Of a DNA stretch of 64,000 bases, positions 1 through 11,641 are shown piece by piece. The notes under the pieces were generated by a model. The model made no database searches. It was given only the letters and a program-made list of their open reading frames with translations, and was not told the DNA's origin. The stretch's first letter is position 1; each line of letters starts with the position of its first letter. Source of the DNA: Vicia villosa (Eukaryota; Streptophyta; Magnoliopsida; Fabales; Fabaceae); NCBI RefSeq assembly GCF_029867415.1, contig NC_081185.1, positions 77,411,553-77,475,552 of the forward strand. Reading direction: 5' to 3'. The position numbers were made by a program, and so were the translations under genes.

Positions 1-1433
1 GTCTCATTAGTATCAATTTGCGAAATGGGCTCTGTGTTAGGAACAGCATCCTCTTGGAAGTTTATTTCCTCATCATCCACCAATAATAATAGAAACTTGC
101 CAGTTGAACACTTATGTCCCGGAATGAACTTTTCGTCGCAGTTGAAACACAACCCTTGAGCGCGACGTTCTTGGAGTTGGGCGTTGGAGAGGCGTCGAAT
201 GGGTAGGTTAGTAGATTGGGTTTGATGTTGTGGTTTTTTGTTAATGGTTGCCGCTGTTGTGGGTTGAGGGGTCGTATTGAGTCGAGGGTAAGGGGTAGAA
301 AAAGGCTTTTGGAACTTGGGTTTGGCATCACGAATTTTTGATTCTATAAGCTTAGCTAGCCCAATTGCTTGTGAAATGGAAGTAGGTTTGTGGATGGAAA
401 TCTCATTCTGGATTTCAGGTGTAAGGCCAGAAATGAAGCAGTTCAGAATGGCATCGGGGGACAAACCAATAACCTGATTGCCTAGTTTTTCAAAAGCAGC
501 TTGGTATTCCACAACAGAAGCTGTTTGCTTCAACTTGAATAGTTCTGCTTGGTGATTTTCATAGGTGGATGGACCAAAACGCAATTCTAGTGCCCTTCTA
601 AACGAAAACCAGTCCAATACTTCATTACTTTTGTGCATCCATTTAAACCAGCATAGTGCATCTCCTTTCATATAGAAAGACATCATTGCAAGTCGGTTTT
701 CCGGAGGTATGTTATAAAATTCAAAAAACTGTTCTGCTTGGAATAACCATTCCAAGGGATTTGTGCCATCAAACAATGCTAATTCGAGCTTAGGTGTACG
801 AAACTGGGGTAATGGGGTCATTTGTGGGTAAGGAATTTGTGGTGGGAATGGAATAGAGGTTTGGGAATGAGGAGAGAAACCAGCGGTGACAAATGGGATT
901 GTGTAAGGTGGAGATGTAGAGAAAGGCTGGAAGGGTTGGCTGTAAGGAATAAAAGGTGGGTTAAGTTGTTGGGCTGCTGTCATGTGTAGTGAGGAGGGAA
1001 TTGATGGTTGGGGGGTAGGATGAGAGAAAATAGTGGAATGTCTAGTGGGTGTATAGGTGGGGGTAACCGTGTGAGGCATAGTCAAGTTCATAGGTGAAGA
1101 AGCTAGGGTTTTAGGGATACCTGACAAAGAAGAGGTGGATGTATTTGCAGCAGCGGAATACTGCCCTTCACGTTGCGCAACCAGCTTGGTCAGAATGGAC
1201 ATCATGGAATCATAACGATTGTCCCCAACTTGTTTTTCCTTGTCCATCCTTGCATTCAGCTGACCAACCTGCTGGTGCAGATCTGATGAAACCAGCCCAA
1301 GTCTTTCATCTAACTGCTGGTTTTGGTCTTGTAGAGCATTATTAAGATGAAGTTGTGATGTTTGAACAGCTGCTTGGACAGCTTCTTCCACTAGTTCTTT
1401 AGAAGAGGGATTAGGTGGTTTTGGGGGAGCCAT
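1..1433 (-). CDS. Ty3/gypsy retrotransposon Gag (partial, runs off left edge)
   Basis: Reading the minus strand from the ATG at 1433-1431, the frame stays open to the window edge (about 477 codons), so the C-terminus and any pol lie to the left. The N-terminus is MAPPKPPNPSSKE followed by a Gln-rich, coiled-coil-like stretch and a Pro/Thr/Ser-rich linker. Residues about 220-330 match the retrotransposon gag (capsid) pattern, with LEWLFQAEQFFEFY near the start. A zinc knuckle CFNCDEKFIPGHKC sits at about residues 429-442. Gag packages element RNA into virus-like particles. The PGHKC style of knuckle is common in plant chromovirus-type elements, but I cannot fix the clade. No internal stop was found in the stretches I translated codon by codon, so this copy could be fairly young. 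Confidence 0.85.
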   Translation of the reverse strand, partial: MAPPKPPNPSSKELVEEAVQAAVQTSQLHLNNALQDQNQQLDERLGLVSSDLHQQVGQLNARMDKEKQVGDNRYDSMMSILTKLVAQREGQYSAAANTSTSSLSGIPKTLASSPMNLTMPHTVTPTYTPTRHSTIFSHPTPQPSIPSSLHMTAAQQLNPPFIPYSQPFQPFSTSPPYTIPFVTAGFSPHSQTSIPFPPQIPYPQMTPLPQFRTPKLELALFDGTNPLEWLFQAEQFFEFYNIPPENRLAMMSFYMKGDALCWFKWMHKSNEVLDWFSFRRALELRFGPSTYENHQAELFKLKQTASVVEYQAAFEKLGNQVIGLSPDAILNCFISGLTPEIQNEISIHKPTSISQAIGLAKLIESKIRDAKPKFQKPFSTPYPRLNTTPQPTTAATINKKPQHQTQSTNLPIRRLSNAQLQERRAQGLCFNCDEKFIPGHKCSTGKFLLLLVDDEEINFQEDAVPNTEPISQIDTNE

Positions 1434-1734
1434 GAGAGCATAGAATGAAAGCACCAAATGATAAAGATGATTCTACAACTAGTACCAAACTAGGGTTTTC
1501 ACCCTTGAATAAACACAAAACAATTAAAATAAGACTTTCTGAATAATTTTCTACCTTCTTCAAAGAAGAAAGGGAACTTAAATACAAGGAGGAACCTGCT
1601 GGTTCACAAATGGGCCTAACCCAACTTTAGGGAAAAAGACAATAAAACAGATTTAATAAAAATAAAGCTAAATTAATTGGGCACAAAGTCTTTCATCCAT
1701 TTGGGCTGTTTCTTTTCACGAATGGGCCTGTTAT

Positions 1735-1736
<2 letters not shown>
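1434..1736 (-). other. Leader/LTR region upstream of the gag
   Basis: This lies 5' of the minus-strand gag and should hold its leader, primer site and 5' LTR. I could not place an LTR boundary or a convincing primer site. There is no coding capacity. Confidence 0.4.

Positions 1737-1812
<76 letters not shown>
1737..1812. repeat. (TA)n microsatellite
   Basis: An uninterrupted TA dinucleotide run of about 76 bp. The YIYIYI reading frame through it is an artefact. Confidence 0.98.
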
Positions 1813-1814
<2 letters not shown>

Positions 1815-1869
1815 CTTGATATCGGAGTACAAATCGTTTAATTTGCGAGAGCTTCGTTATACGTTCCAA

Positions 1870-1917
1870 GATCAACTAAAACTAAAATCCTATGATCAAC
1901 TAAAACTAAAATCCTAT
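1870..1917. repeat. 24-bp tandem duplication
   Basis: Two identical 24-bp units, each starting GATCAACTAAAAC, lie head to tail at 1870-1893 and 1894-1917. Confidence 0.9.
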
Positions 1918-2094
1918 CTCTATATATAGTGTTACAAGTTTGGAATAGGTGCAATTTCGTGGAAAAAAAAAAGGAGAAAAAGGTGGCAAAGTGGGTAACA
2001 GACTCTGCAAGTTTGTTAACCCATGTTCTGCATAAGTGGAGCAATCTATGCTTCTTTTTAAGAAAATATTTTAATGTGATTTTTAATATAAAAA

Positions 2095-2475
2095 GTTAAG
2101 CTACAATGTTATAAAAAAAATTTAAATCAACTAATTTTTATAAAAAATGTTAGAAATGGAACAATTCTTTCACAAATTCATCAATGATAATTTTTAACGT
2201 TTTTATGACGGAAATATTAGAGAGGAAAAAATTCATCTCTTTATCCCTCATTAAATTTACTCTAACCAAATTAAATTTATTTTTATCAAATTTGTGAGGA
2301 AAGTTTTATGACGGAAAAACTTCGTCACAAATTTCATCGTTAATTTTCACCCGTTTAAATTTTATCATTTATACCATTTTCTGTCATAAAATCCATCACA
2401 ATTAACGAGAGATTAACTTCCTTCATTGATTTCTGTCTCTAAATTACTTTTATTTTGTAGGGAAAGTTTGTAGTG
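2095..2475. mobile_element. CACTA-type DNA transposon terminus (fragment)
   Basis: The segment ends at 2475 with GGAAAGTTTGTAGTG, whose complement begins CACTACAAAC, the usual terminus of plant CACTA (En/Spm) elements. Inside are subterminal-type repeats built on TTATGACGGAAA / CGTCACAAATTTCATCG in direct and inverted copies. No opposite CACTA terminus or transposase was seen, so this is a one-ended remnant. The left limit is approximate. Confidence 0.5.
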
Positions 2476-2678
2476 ATGTTACTTCTACCATCTTAGTGAA
2501 ACTTTCTTACTGTAAAGTTGAGTTTAAATTTTCCTGAGTGGAATGAGAGACCTTTAAAGAAATATTACCTCCTGAGAAATACTTTCTTAACCCCTCTTAT
2601 GAAATTCTTGGTAGATGGAGTGATGGTTGAGTTAATGAAGGGGTAAACAATCGTGGAGGTGTACTAATCTGAAAGTAT

Positions 2679-3045
2679 GGGTGACAAAACGGATTCGGTC
2701 AGTTGGGCATGCCCGTTTTGTCCGCACTTTAGTGCGGGGCAGGACAAGGTTTTAAGCCCTCGCCTTCTAATTTGACCACTCCGCCCCGTTTTTTATGCGG
2801 CCTTTTGCAGACACGGACAATAACATAAATTTTTGCATTTTTAGGCTTAAAATGTCTAGTGCCTGCGGGCTTAGCCCACCCCACCCTCAATTTTTTGGGG
2901 GGCGAGCCAACATTTTATGCATGCACGCTCAACTATGCCCGCCCCACCCTGTTTTCTTGCGGGCTTTTGCGGGAAGGACATTCTTGTTTGCCTCTCCTAT
3001 CTGAAAGGCGAACCTTTCTCTTGAAACTGAGGCGCGCTAAGAGGC
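2679..3045. mobile_element. GC-rich MITE-like fragment
   Basis: An abrupt GC-rich block in AT-rich DNA begins GGGTGACAAAACGG and is full of GCGGGC / GCCCGC / CCCCACCC strings in both orientations, a style I associate with legume non-autonomous hAT-like elements. No clean matching terminus was found on the right. The two short open frames here look like by-products of composition. Confidence 0.35.
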
Positions 3046-5761
3046 TCTAGTTTTGAAGACCTTTTGAACTGAAGAGAACATTAGACCACTCACTCAGAGA
3101 ATAGTAACACATGCAAAATTAAAATACTGTGTAGTCAGGAAAACAACTTACCATGTTGGTAGGCTTTGGAAAATATTTGATCTCTTAAAAATATAGGAAA
3201 TAGATAAGCTAGAAGATTATGTTGGAAACTCTCCATCAAATATTTTCTGGATGTCTACTCAAAATCTCCAAATTAGTTTCCTTTCATCCAAAGCTTTTAT
3301 GGATGTCTTAGACGTATTTTCGAGGTTTAGGTCTCTTGTTATATTCTATGCTTACCTTAACATCTCTAATGTATATGCGGATTGAATTCTTGTTCATCAA
3401 ATGCTTTTCTAGATGTTTCTGATGTATTTTCTAGAGTTGTTACATTCATGGAGCAGCTGTCAGTAAAAGGGGCATAATGTTTTACTTGTGATTTAGATTG
3501 AAGCGATTCTGAACTTTTTGGAAAGCTTACAAAATTCCCTACAGTTTTCATATAAGATTTGTCATTAGGAAGTTTGTGAAGAGGGACAAAAGTGCGTTTT
3601 AATATTGGGTCTAATGTTTACTTTTTGGAAAATTCTGCATACTGGAATTTTGAACCAGTCCCATTGCAAGGATGATAACTTTTTACTTGTAACTCGGATT
3701 TGAGCGATTCTTGATGTTCTGGAATCTACACGAATTTCCCTTCATTTTGGAATATAATTTTGTGCTTGGAAGGTCGGTATTGGAAGAGATAATTGTGTTT
3801 GAAGTTGGGTGATTCTTGCTGAAAATTGAAAAGGTGAAGAAGAATGTAAAATATTGATGAAACATTGGTATTTGTAGGGATGCGACGGTATTGAAAAAAA
3901 TACATAGAGATGCAATTTATGTTGAATGAGAATGATTATATTAAAAATGTTATGAGATGGTAATGTTGAGAGGAGAACAAGTTCAAGAGAGATCGCGATA
4001 ATAACGTTGAGTTGTGAATTGAATGAGGCCAAGTGTGAAATTAGGTGGATTATAAAGGTTAAAAGAATAAAAGAAAGACGATTAGTTGGTTAGCGTGGTT
4101 GAAATTCTTAACTTGGATGAAAGTTGCAATTGGAGTGAACCGAATCGGATTGTACTCTATGTAGTAGCAATTCCCGATGTTAGAAGGATGTTTAATTGAT
4201 AATTGTGTGGTGCTACGAGCGTGTATAAGAATGTGTATTGGATTCGAATGTGTTTGTATCATTGGCGAGGTTGGAATTGAGGAAACCAAGGAGACTTTGG
4301 TATGCCTTAGAGAATTGGTGGAACATTATGCTTATGGACTTGGGCACAAGTTGAAGTACGCTATTTTCGTTGGGTAATGATTATTTATGCCACTGTTATG
4401 GTTATCGGCTGTCTATTGGCAAATTGAGGAACTGATCACCCTTAATCTATTGATAGTAGACGGAATCATAATTGATGGATATATGTGTCATGACAACTAG
4501 TATAGTATGTACGTTGAATTGGTTGAAGTCAAGCCGAGCGCTTGTGTATTATTTGATTTGTCAATGGTTTTTTTTAAAGAATTGTGTGTGTTGTTATACG
4601 ATATGTTGTGGGTAGCCTTATGGAGTGAATCCTAGATTGTGGAATCCATTTTGAATTGTGGCCTTTGGCAAATAAATGCATTGTCTAAATTAAAGGTAAA
4701 TGCATGTTAATTGTGAATGAGTTCGTTGCAGTTTGGCGTAATTGATGTGAATGTATGTGGATTATATGTGATAGTATGAGATGAATGAATGAATATATAT
4801 TGTGAATAGGTATGCATTTCAAGAGTGTCTTGAGTCATTTTGCATGTGAAACATCATGATGTACATTCTTGTGTTGTGTGATTATGATGAGAATCCGTTG
4901 TAACATCGTGTGCCCATGTGGGGTGTGAGCGATGATTACAAATGATTGTGTGCCCATGTGGGGTGTGAGCAATCGGATTGTGTGCCTATGTGAGGTGTGA
5001 GCAATCCATAAACATTGTGTGCCCGTGTGGGGTGTGAACAATGGGTGAACATTGTATGATCAACGCTGAGTTACATTAAGTAACGAACGATGGTTCCAAT
5101 AAGTTCCTGAGTGAACTTGAGATGATTGAGTCGGTACCGCATTGCATTTTCATAGAGTCGTGAGTCGGTCTCTATGATTTGCATTTATCATCTTTGTATT
5201 CGTGCATTGATGAATGAACATGAATATGTATATTTATGTTGAATTTTCCGAGGTGTTGTCTTACGGATCTAAGTTTGAAGTATTCGGTAATTACGAGAGC
5301 GTAGAATACCTATTGGAACAGAACTTTCGAAGAGTTAAGTCAAAAATCTTTATTATGTTGGTTTTGGTGATTGAAGTTTGGAGTAAACTTGGCAGAGTTG
5401 ATACTTTACAAGTAATCAGAGTGTGCACCGAATGCATGGTATAGTGCAGTTGTTCATACACGAGTAAAAATGATGTTGGTAAGGTTGGTTGCGTTGATGT
5501 CGTGTTTAAGTTGTGTGTTCTTATGTTGTTGTGTTCTAGATCTTAAACCGGAGAATTCCTAAGTTGGTCACTCTTTGTGTTGTGATGTTAAGTTGTAAAA
5601 TGTGTTACTTGAGTAGCATTCGTGTTGTTTTCTCCATTGATGTTATGAATTGTTGTATCATACGTGGGGTTGCCTTTCGGAGATGATAGTTGATTAGTCG
5701 GATGGAACAAGTAGTTGGAGTAGTTGAATCGGATAAATTTTTTAGGACGAAAATATTCTAA
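3046..5761 (+). other. Degenerate retroelement DNA, no intact gene
   Basis: No coding region is recognisable. The stretch runs directly into the polypurine tract and LTR at 5762/5774, so at least its right part should be the decayed 3' internal region of that element. Phrases such as CTTGTAACTCGGATTTGAGC and CTTTTTGGAAAGCTTAC resemble old LTR/UTR sequence. No boundary was found on the left. Confidence 0.4.
4904..5050. repeat. Short tandem array, 4 units of 32-41 bp
   Basis: Four successive units share ATTGTGTGCCCATGTGGGG and GTGTGAGCAAT (starts about 4904, 4945, 4977 and 5014) with unequal spacing and point changes. It lies within the decayed retroelement DNA. Confidence 0.8.
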
Positions 5762-5773
5762 GTGGGGGAGAGT
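5762..5773 (+). promoter_or_regulatory. Polypurine tract of Ty3/gypsy element
   Basis: GTGGGGGAGAGT lies immediately before an LTR that starts TGTAACACCC. This is the expected place and composition of the plus-strand primer, so the LTR to its right is a 3' LTR. Confidence 0.75.
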
Positions 5774-8087
5774 TGTAACACCCCAAATTCTAGACTAATT
5801 ATTCATCTAATTATTTTAGCGTGAATCTATGAGTCATTGTGAAGTATTGAAAATGTGATGATATGTTGAGTCCTTATTATGGTTTGTGATGATCTGTGAT
5901 GTCTGAGATTATGAGGACTTGTGTGATGTCTTGATGATTCATGTGATGTCGTGGTGGTTTGCGTGATGCTTATGTGTATCGATGAATTTTGGCGTATTTC
6001 AGAATAATTAGAATAATAAGTGGAATTATTTTAACTAGTAAAATAAAATAATATCAGTGTTAGAGATATTAAGGGTAAGAGTGGTCATTTGTGAAGAGTA
6101 AGTGAGGGCAATATGGGAAGACCATATTAGGGGTCCTAGGGGTAAAAAGAGAAAAGAGGAAATAGGGAATCATTCTGTACGATCAAAGTTTTGAGAAGAG
6201 GCAAAGGGAGAGAGCTAGGGCATGAAGAACATGGAGGAATACGTAGAGAGAACGCAAAGAGAAATAGAATCCAACCGTGAATTAAGGTAAGGGGTGACTA
6301 TTCTTTATTAAATAGTATTATAGTTTTGATGATGGTAGAATAGATTAAGAGTTGAACCTCTATTTAGGATGTTAAGGTTTATGAGATTCTGACACTGACA
6401 TGCCCAATTTGATGAATATGATGCAATTGGTTTGTTATAATTGATGGATGATAGTTATATTGCATTGTTGCTGTGTTAGAATCATGAAAATTGATGAAAA
6501 TTGGTCACTATAATGTGTGGGTTCGTATTTGGTGTTGATAGTGAAAGTAGGAATGAAGAAAAATCATAAAATTGGAGTTTTCTGCTACATCGACGTCAGG
6601 AATCGGTTCCCAGGTGGGAGGAACCGGGTTCCCATAATGAAAACCTGAAACGAGGAGATTTTGTTTAGCAGGAACCGGTTCCCAGATGGGGAGGAACCGG
6701 GTTCCACAGATTTTTCTTAATTCTCACTTAACTTTAAAAGCTTCTAACTTTCAAACCGTAAGTCCGTTTTAGATGCCGTTTTGGACGTTGTTTCTTAAAT
6801 TGAATGCTCTACCATATGAAATAAAGAAAAAAACAATAACTTGATTTTATTTTGAAAAGTATCATTTTCTCCAAATGTGGTTTATTCTTGTATTGCATAA
6901 TTGATGAGGTGCAATAATTTGTTGTTTGCATAATTGAATATATGCAAAGATGTGTGTTGTGATAATATGATTGCTTCTACTTGTTATGCAAATGGATATT
7001 GTTTGTGGTAAATATGGTTATCAGGTATTTTGATGAATGATGATGCAGATGGATGTTATTCATGGTAAATGTTGTTATCATGTGTTTTGATGAATGATGA
7101 TGAAAATGCCCTGTTGATGTTGGGTTGATTTTTTGTACTTGGTACACGTTTGTGAGAGGTGCTATTGTTGTTTGCACTGTGTGGTGAATTAAATATGTGT
7201 TTGTTATGGTTGGGAAATAGCATAACTGTGTATGGCTATTGATTGTTGTGTTGGTTGATGATTATGACATCTGGTTGATTAATGTTGATGATGAGCATGT
7301 TATGGGTGATGCATGCATTTCATAATCATTATGTGGCTGATCCTTGACGATGGTGGATCAGTGGTAGCTAATTCCCATTGTGTGGAATTAGTGAGTGGGC
7401 GTCGCCGTATCCTTGACGATGGTGGATCGGTGAGATGGGTTATCCCATGTTTGGTACCACATGCATATAGTTGCATTGCATTAGGTGTATGAATCGTTAT
7501 AACATGAATGGAAGTGTTCCAATGTTATAATATTGTTGTTGATTAATGATTGTGATTGGTATGAATTGATAAATCTGAATATGCTAAGTAGGGTGGATAA
7601 TTGCTTATAAATTCTATATCGGACGATTTATAATGCTATTTAATTTATGATGTAGTCTCACCCTTACTTTGATGATTTCAGATTGAAGTAGCGGCTTAAG
7701 CGATCGGTGAGGATGGCTTGTAAAGTCATGTCTTTAGTTTTAATAAATAGGTGTCGGTGTCATGCTCTGAGACTTGTAACACTGGGGAACGCTTGATTGA
7801 GAGTTGATTGTGCTCTATTATTTCATTTTGATTGTTTGGATAATTATTTATTTTGAAACTAAGGCATGTGACCTTACGAATATTATTTTATGTGGTTTTA
7901 AGAATTATCCAAAGTTTGTTTAATTTCCGCTGTGATAAACATGAATTTTATTCCAATCAAATGTTGTTTCTCAGTAGAGAATGACCATGAATGTAGAATT
8001 TTATTTAAATGAATTGTGACGCCCTTTTATTCATGTTAAACTATGATTGCTTTATAATTTATGCGGGGAAATTAGAAGGGTGTTACA
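5774..8087 (+). mobile_element. 3' LTR of a Ty3/gypsy (chromovirus-like) element
   Basis: The LTR is about 2.3 kb and bounded by TGTAACACCC at 5774 and GGGTGTTACA ending at 8087, a short inverted terminal repeat with TG...CA ends. A polypurine tract precedes it. LTRs starting TGTAACACCC are typical of Tekay-type chromoviruses in legumes (recalled, not checked). It carries a cluster of GGAACC...GGTTCC palindromes (6598-6706) and a short repeat CCTTGACGATGGTGGATC near 7345 and 7410. No target duplication could be recognised. Confidence 0.75.
6598..6706. repeat. Cluster of GGAACCGGTTCC palindromes
   Basis: Two pairs of dyads, AGGAATCGGTTCCC with GGAACCGGGTTCCC, then GGAACCGGTTCCC with GGAACCGGGTTCC, sit about 60 bp apart inside the LTR. 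Confidence 0.9.
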
Positions 8088-11000
8088 GAATGGACATGTT
8101 TGTGTTATTTGAAGGTGATCAAGGAAGATCTTTCTTTTTTGTGAGTAGTAATAACTTCAGAACCAAGCTCAAATTTGTGCTCCATGAGAAAGGAAATGAT
8201 GTCTGATTAGATGTTGGGACATGATGTCAGCAGGTATGCAAATCCCTGTTGCTTTATAGATGCTCTGGGGTGCTAAACAAATATGTAACAGGCACATATG
8301 TTTGGAACCTACTCCTGATTTGGAAGAGGAGGCATCAGGGCTATATATCTAAGATGTTTTATCCAGAAAACACGTCTTAGGTTGGTTGGATGATGATCAA
8401 CCTATTGGTTACTTCCTGGTTCTGTTAACTTCTGGTTCAAGTTAGTATCTCAGTTAGGTTTTGAATATGAAGGTCAAGTTCATATGTCAAGGACATTCTC
8501 TCTAACATTTGGAAGATTATTCTGATTAAACGAGCCAGATTTATGGAATCTTTTTTGTGGTTATAAAACATATTCTGTTGAGAGAGTTTTGTGTGGGTGT
8601 GCACTAACCGTAGTCTGTATTACTATTGAGGGGGAGAGTGGTTGATTATAAAGGTATTCATGGCAGTTTGTGAAGAAGAATCCCTGATCTGAAGTTGGAT
8701 TTGCTTTAAGAGATGTCAGATATAATGTCTTGACATCACTATATTGAGTTTTTTTTCAATATGTTTGACAGATGGTTCTCTCAAACAAGATGGTAAATGT
8801 TCACTCAAACTTGATATCATCTATCAAGTCTATGAGAACATGGAACTCTTGGTCTGCTGAATTGGAAGATATATCCAAGGGGTGGAATTTAATAAAGATG
8901 TGTCAACCTATAGAAAGTGGTTGAAAAATGCACGTAGTAATGCCTTCCAAACCACCTAGAATGAGCAAGGAGGAATTGGTAATCCTATTAGGAACCAAAG
9001 GATCATTGTTCTTAAGCAAGGAAGCATAAGTAGTGTCTCCTTGTCATCGGAAGGTTCTCCTTAAGCTTGGGGTTCAGTTATGTAGGATCCCCGCATGATG
9101 GAGCATTTATTCGTGCAAGGATTAAAGGGCATCCTTGTGTCTTGAAGGATTGGGAGAAGCAAACTTATTATGAACAGTTTTCTTGTGGCCCATGATGAGC
9201 ATGCAGTGACATGGTTGTTGTAGTATGCTCCAGATACCTGCTGGAGGGAATCTCCTCTTTAAGTGTAAAAGGATGGCAACGAACACTTCAAAGTCAGACA
9301 GGAGGATTGGACATTGTACTCGTAAGAATAATAATCTTGAGGTGTGAATGCTACTACATGTAGTTATGATTTAACCTTAGAGTTTGATCAGTTGCTGGTA
9401 TATGAGTCTCTTGTGTTCCCTTCAAGAGATGTGTCTGGATTACTATGGGTGTTATTTCCAAAACCATAGTGAATGATGAAATCCATGTGTTCAAGATTGA
9501 TGTCTGAACTAATGTTGAAGCATCTTCTCAAGGAGTTGACCCTACAAGAAAAGAGGTTGTTCTGAAAGCTTGTAGTGGAGTAGGAAGACAAGTCACTGGC
9601 CTAATATGGCATAATGCTGTGAATGTTGGTCATGATGAAGAATCCTACTGTATTAGTGGTGTATTGAAGGAAACTGTCAGATCTTGAGCTCTACCATGTG
9701 TGAGGATCTAAGAGATGTTGTGAAGATAAAAGCTTGATAAAGTGTTCCTCTGATGAAAGGATGCATATAACTGAGTGCAAATTCTTTGACGGGAGCTAAG
9801 TATTTGTTTGAGGATTGTGTATAGTCTGCTTCATGAGCCTTTATCAGGTGTTCTAGAGTTCATCATTACTAGATGCTTTGGTTGTCCAAGACAGGGGGGT
9901 TAAGTCTTGTACATGGATTATTGCCTCAATATTACTACCTTGAGGTTTTATGTGCTGGTTAAGTTTGTGGCGATGATGATGACAGATAATATGTCCTAAC
10001 ATAAGGAATATCAAGTGTTGTGGTGATCTCCGGTGGATATATATGACTCTAGTCATATGATAATGGTTAATCAAATCACGTGGGCACATGTCACTTTGAA
10101 ATAATATAAAAGTCATCAGTGAGCATAAGAGAATTTATTTTTCTCTTCTGCTTAAGGAAATGGCTGTATAAAGGCCAACATTGGAGTATGGAAGATGTCA
10201 CACATGATCTCTTATCTCCGTGGACTATGTTTTTATTCTGGGTGAATCAAGAACTACATCTAGGAGAAGGCATAATGGTGTACTCCAGGTCACGTGATGG
10301 CTTCTTAAACTATCCACTACTAGAATGCAGAAGTCTTAATAACACAAGAGAACATAGACAATGTATGAAAAGATGTTAGGACATTATTCAGGACTTGTGT
10401 CCCCCAATATCAGCAAGGGAATATTATGGACAGTGCAATTAAGAACACGTCAAAAATGTGTAAAACGTGTTTCTGCATGCACATTAATTGGAACCAGCGT
10501 TTCAAGAGAACCGGTCCAAAGTCAATAAAGCCATACAAACTGACTAGGATGGTACGCATTTTTTTTGCTGAGGAATCTTTCTCAAATAACATGTTTCTTT
10601 GACCAGACCATCGTAATTCTACAGGATCGTTATTTCCTAAGTAATTGCCCAGCTATTTAAAGAGGTATTCCCTTCTCTTCTCTCATTACATATTGTTCTT
10701 GTTTCTTATGGCATTTATTCGGGTATGGGTGAGTATTGTCTCAGTTTGGGTCTGTGATGGAGTCCTTTGTTAACTTTTGGAAAAACAGGGGGAGAGAAAA
10801 TATGGTCTGGAGTTGTGTCGTGTAGCTGCTTTCATCTTTCTGTCAGAACTTTGGGTTAATAGTAATTCACCCTCTATAATGTTAGCTAATTTTGCTTTTC
10901 CCCCTCCCTACCTTTTGGCAACGGTTTTTTCAAAAAAAACGTTGCCAAAACCTGCCTTTGGCAACGATGGGGGGGGGTAAACCGAAATAAGCTCATATTA

Positions 11001-11631
11001 CAGGGGGGTAAACTACTATTAACCCCAGAACTTTTAGGGTTACAAAGATGTCAAATGAGATGTTTCAGCAAGAGTCTTGTTTGTTTTGTGTCTTGTGATC
11101 TGAGTTATGAACACAGTTGTGTCCTGTGTTCTGAGTTACATAGGTTGACTGCTGGCTACTGATTAAGTTTTGTTTCCTTGTATGCTTTTTAAGGAGTCTC
11201 TTATTCCACTTAATGGGTTGCTTATGCCCTTTGGAAGAGTTATCCATCAGTATGGAAAATTTGATACTTTCATCAGTGGCAAGACTTGGTTTCCACAATG
11301 AGGGGGAGTGTTGGTTATATTCTTCCTCATGTACACTAAATGACTTTAGGATTTGCTACTCCTTTCCTGAGGTTGCTATTATGTGGTGTGTGGAAAAATG
11401 GAGCGCATTCGAAATGTTGTGTGAAGATGTCAAACAAGATGTTCTAACAACCTTCATATGAATGAGAAGAAGACTAACTCTCTAACAGTTAGATAAGCAA
11501 CTAAAGTCTCAATTATAAAGGTTATACCTGAGGAGTTTATGAAGACTACTGCAGTATTGCTAAACTTCTGTTGTGTTTGTTGCTGAAATCTGAATGTAAC
11601 ATTTAAATTTGTTTTAGCCAAAATTTGCCAA
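8088..11631 (+). mobile_element. Decayed internal region of a Ty1/copia SIRE/Maximus-like element
   Basis: There is no long open frame. The region ends at a polypurine tract followed by an LTR whose neighbourhood (GTTTTAGCCAAAATTTGCCA then TGGGGGAGATT) matches the pre-LTR phrase of SIRE/Maximus elements. A TATTTAAAG box-like motif near 10651 is followed by a short pyrimidine-rich stretch and could be a remnant internal promoter. The coding sequence is too eroded to name domains. A 173-bp MITE interrupts it. Confidence 0.45.
10853..11025. mobile_element. 173-bp MITE with 9-bp target duplication (Mutator-like)
   Basis: The terminal inverted repeats start GGGTTAATAGTAATTCACCC on the left and GGGTTAATAGTAGTTTACCC on the right complement. 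Perfect 9-bp direct repeats CAGAACTTT flank it at 10844-10852 and 11026-11034. A 9-bp duplication is the hallmark of Mutator-like elements. Inside is a second perfect dyad, TTTTGGCAACG and CGTTGCCAAAA, around an A/T loop. There is no coding capacity, so it depends on a transposase elsewhere. Confidence 0.9.
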
Positions 11632-11641
11632 TGGGGGAGAT
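11632..11641 (+). promoter_or_regulatory. Copia polypurine tract
   Basis: TGGGGGAGAT directly abuts an LTR beginning TGTAGATTCG. Confidence 0.7.

Noticed and set aside
3366..5444. Several frames of 60-96 codons in 3.3-5.5 kb
   Set aside because: AT-biased, without family motifs, in degenerate repeat DNA; I could not support any as a gene.
9853..10379. Frames of 86-87 codons on both strands in the decayed copia region
   Set aside because: Short, overlapping, with no recognisable motif; chance frames in degenerate retroelement DNA.
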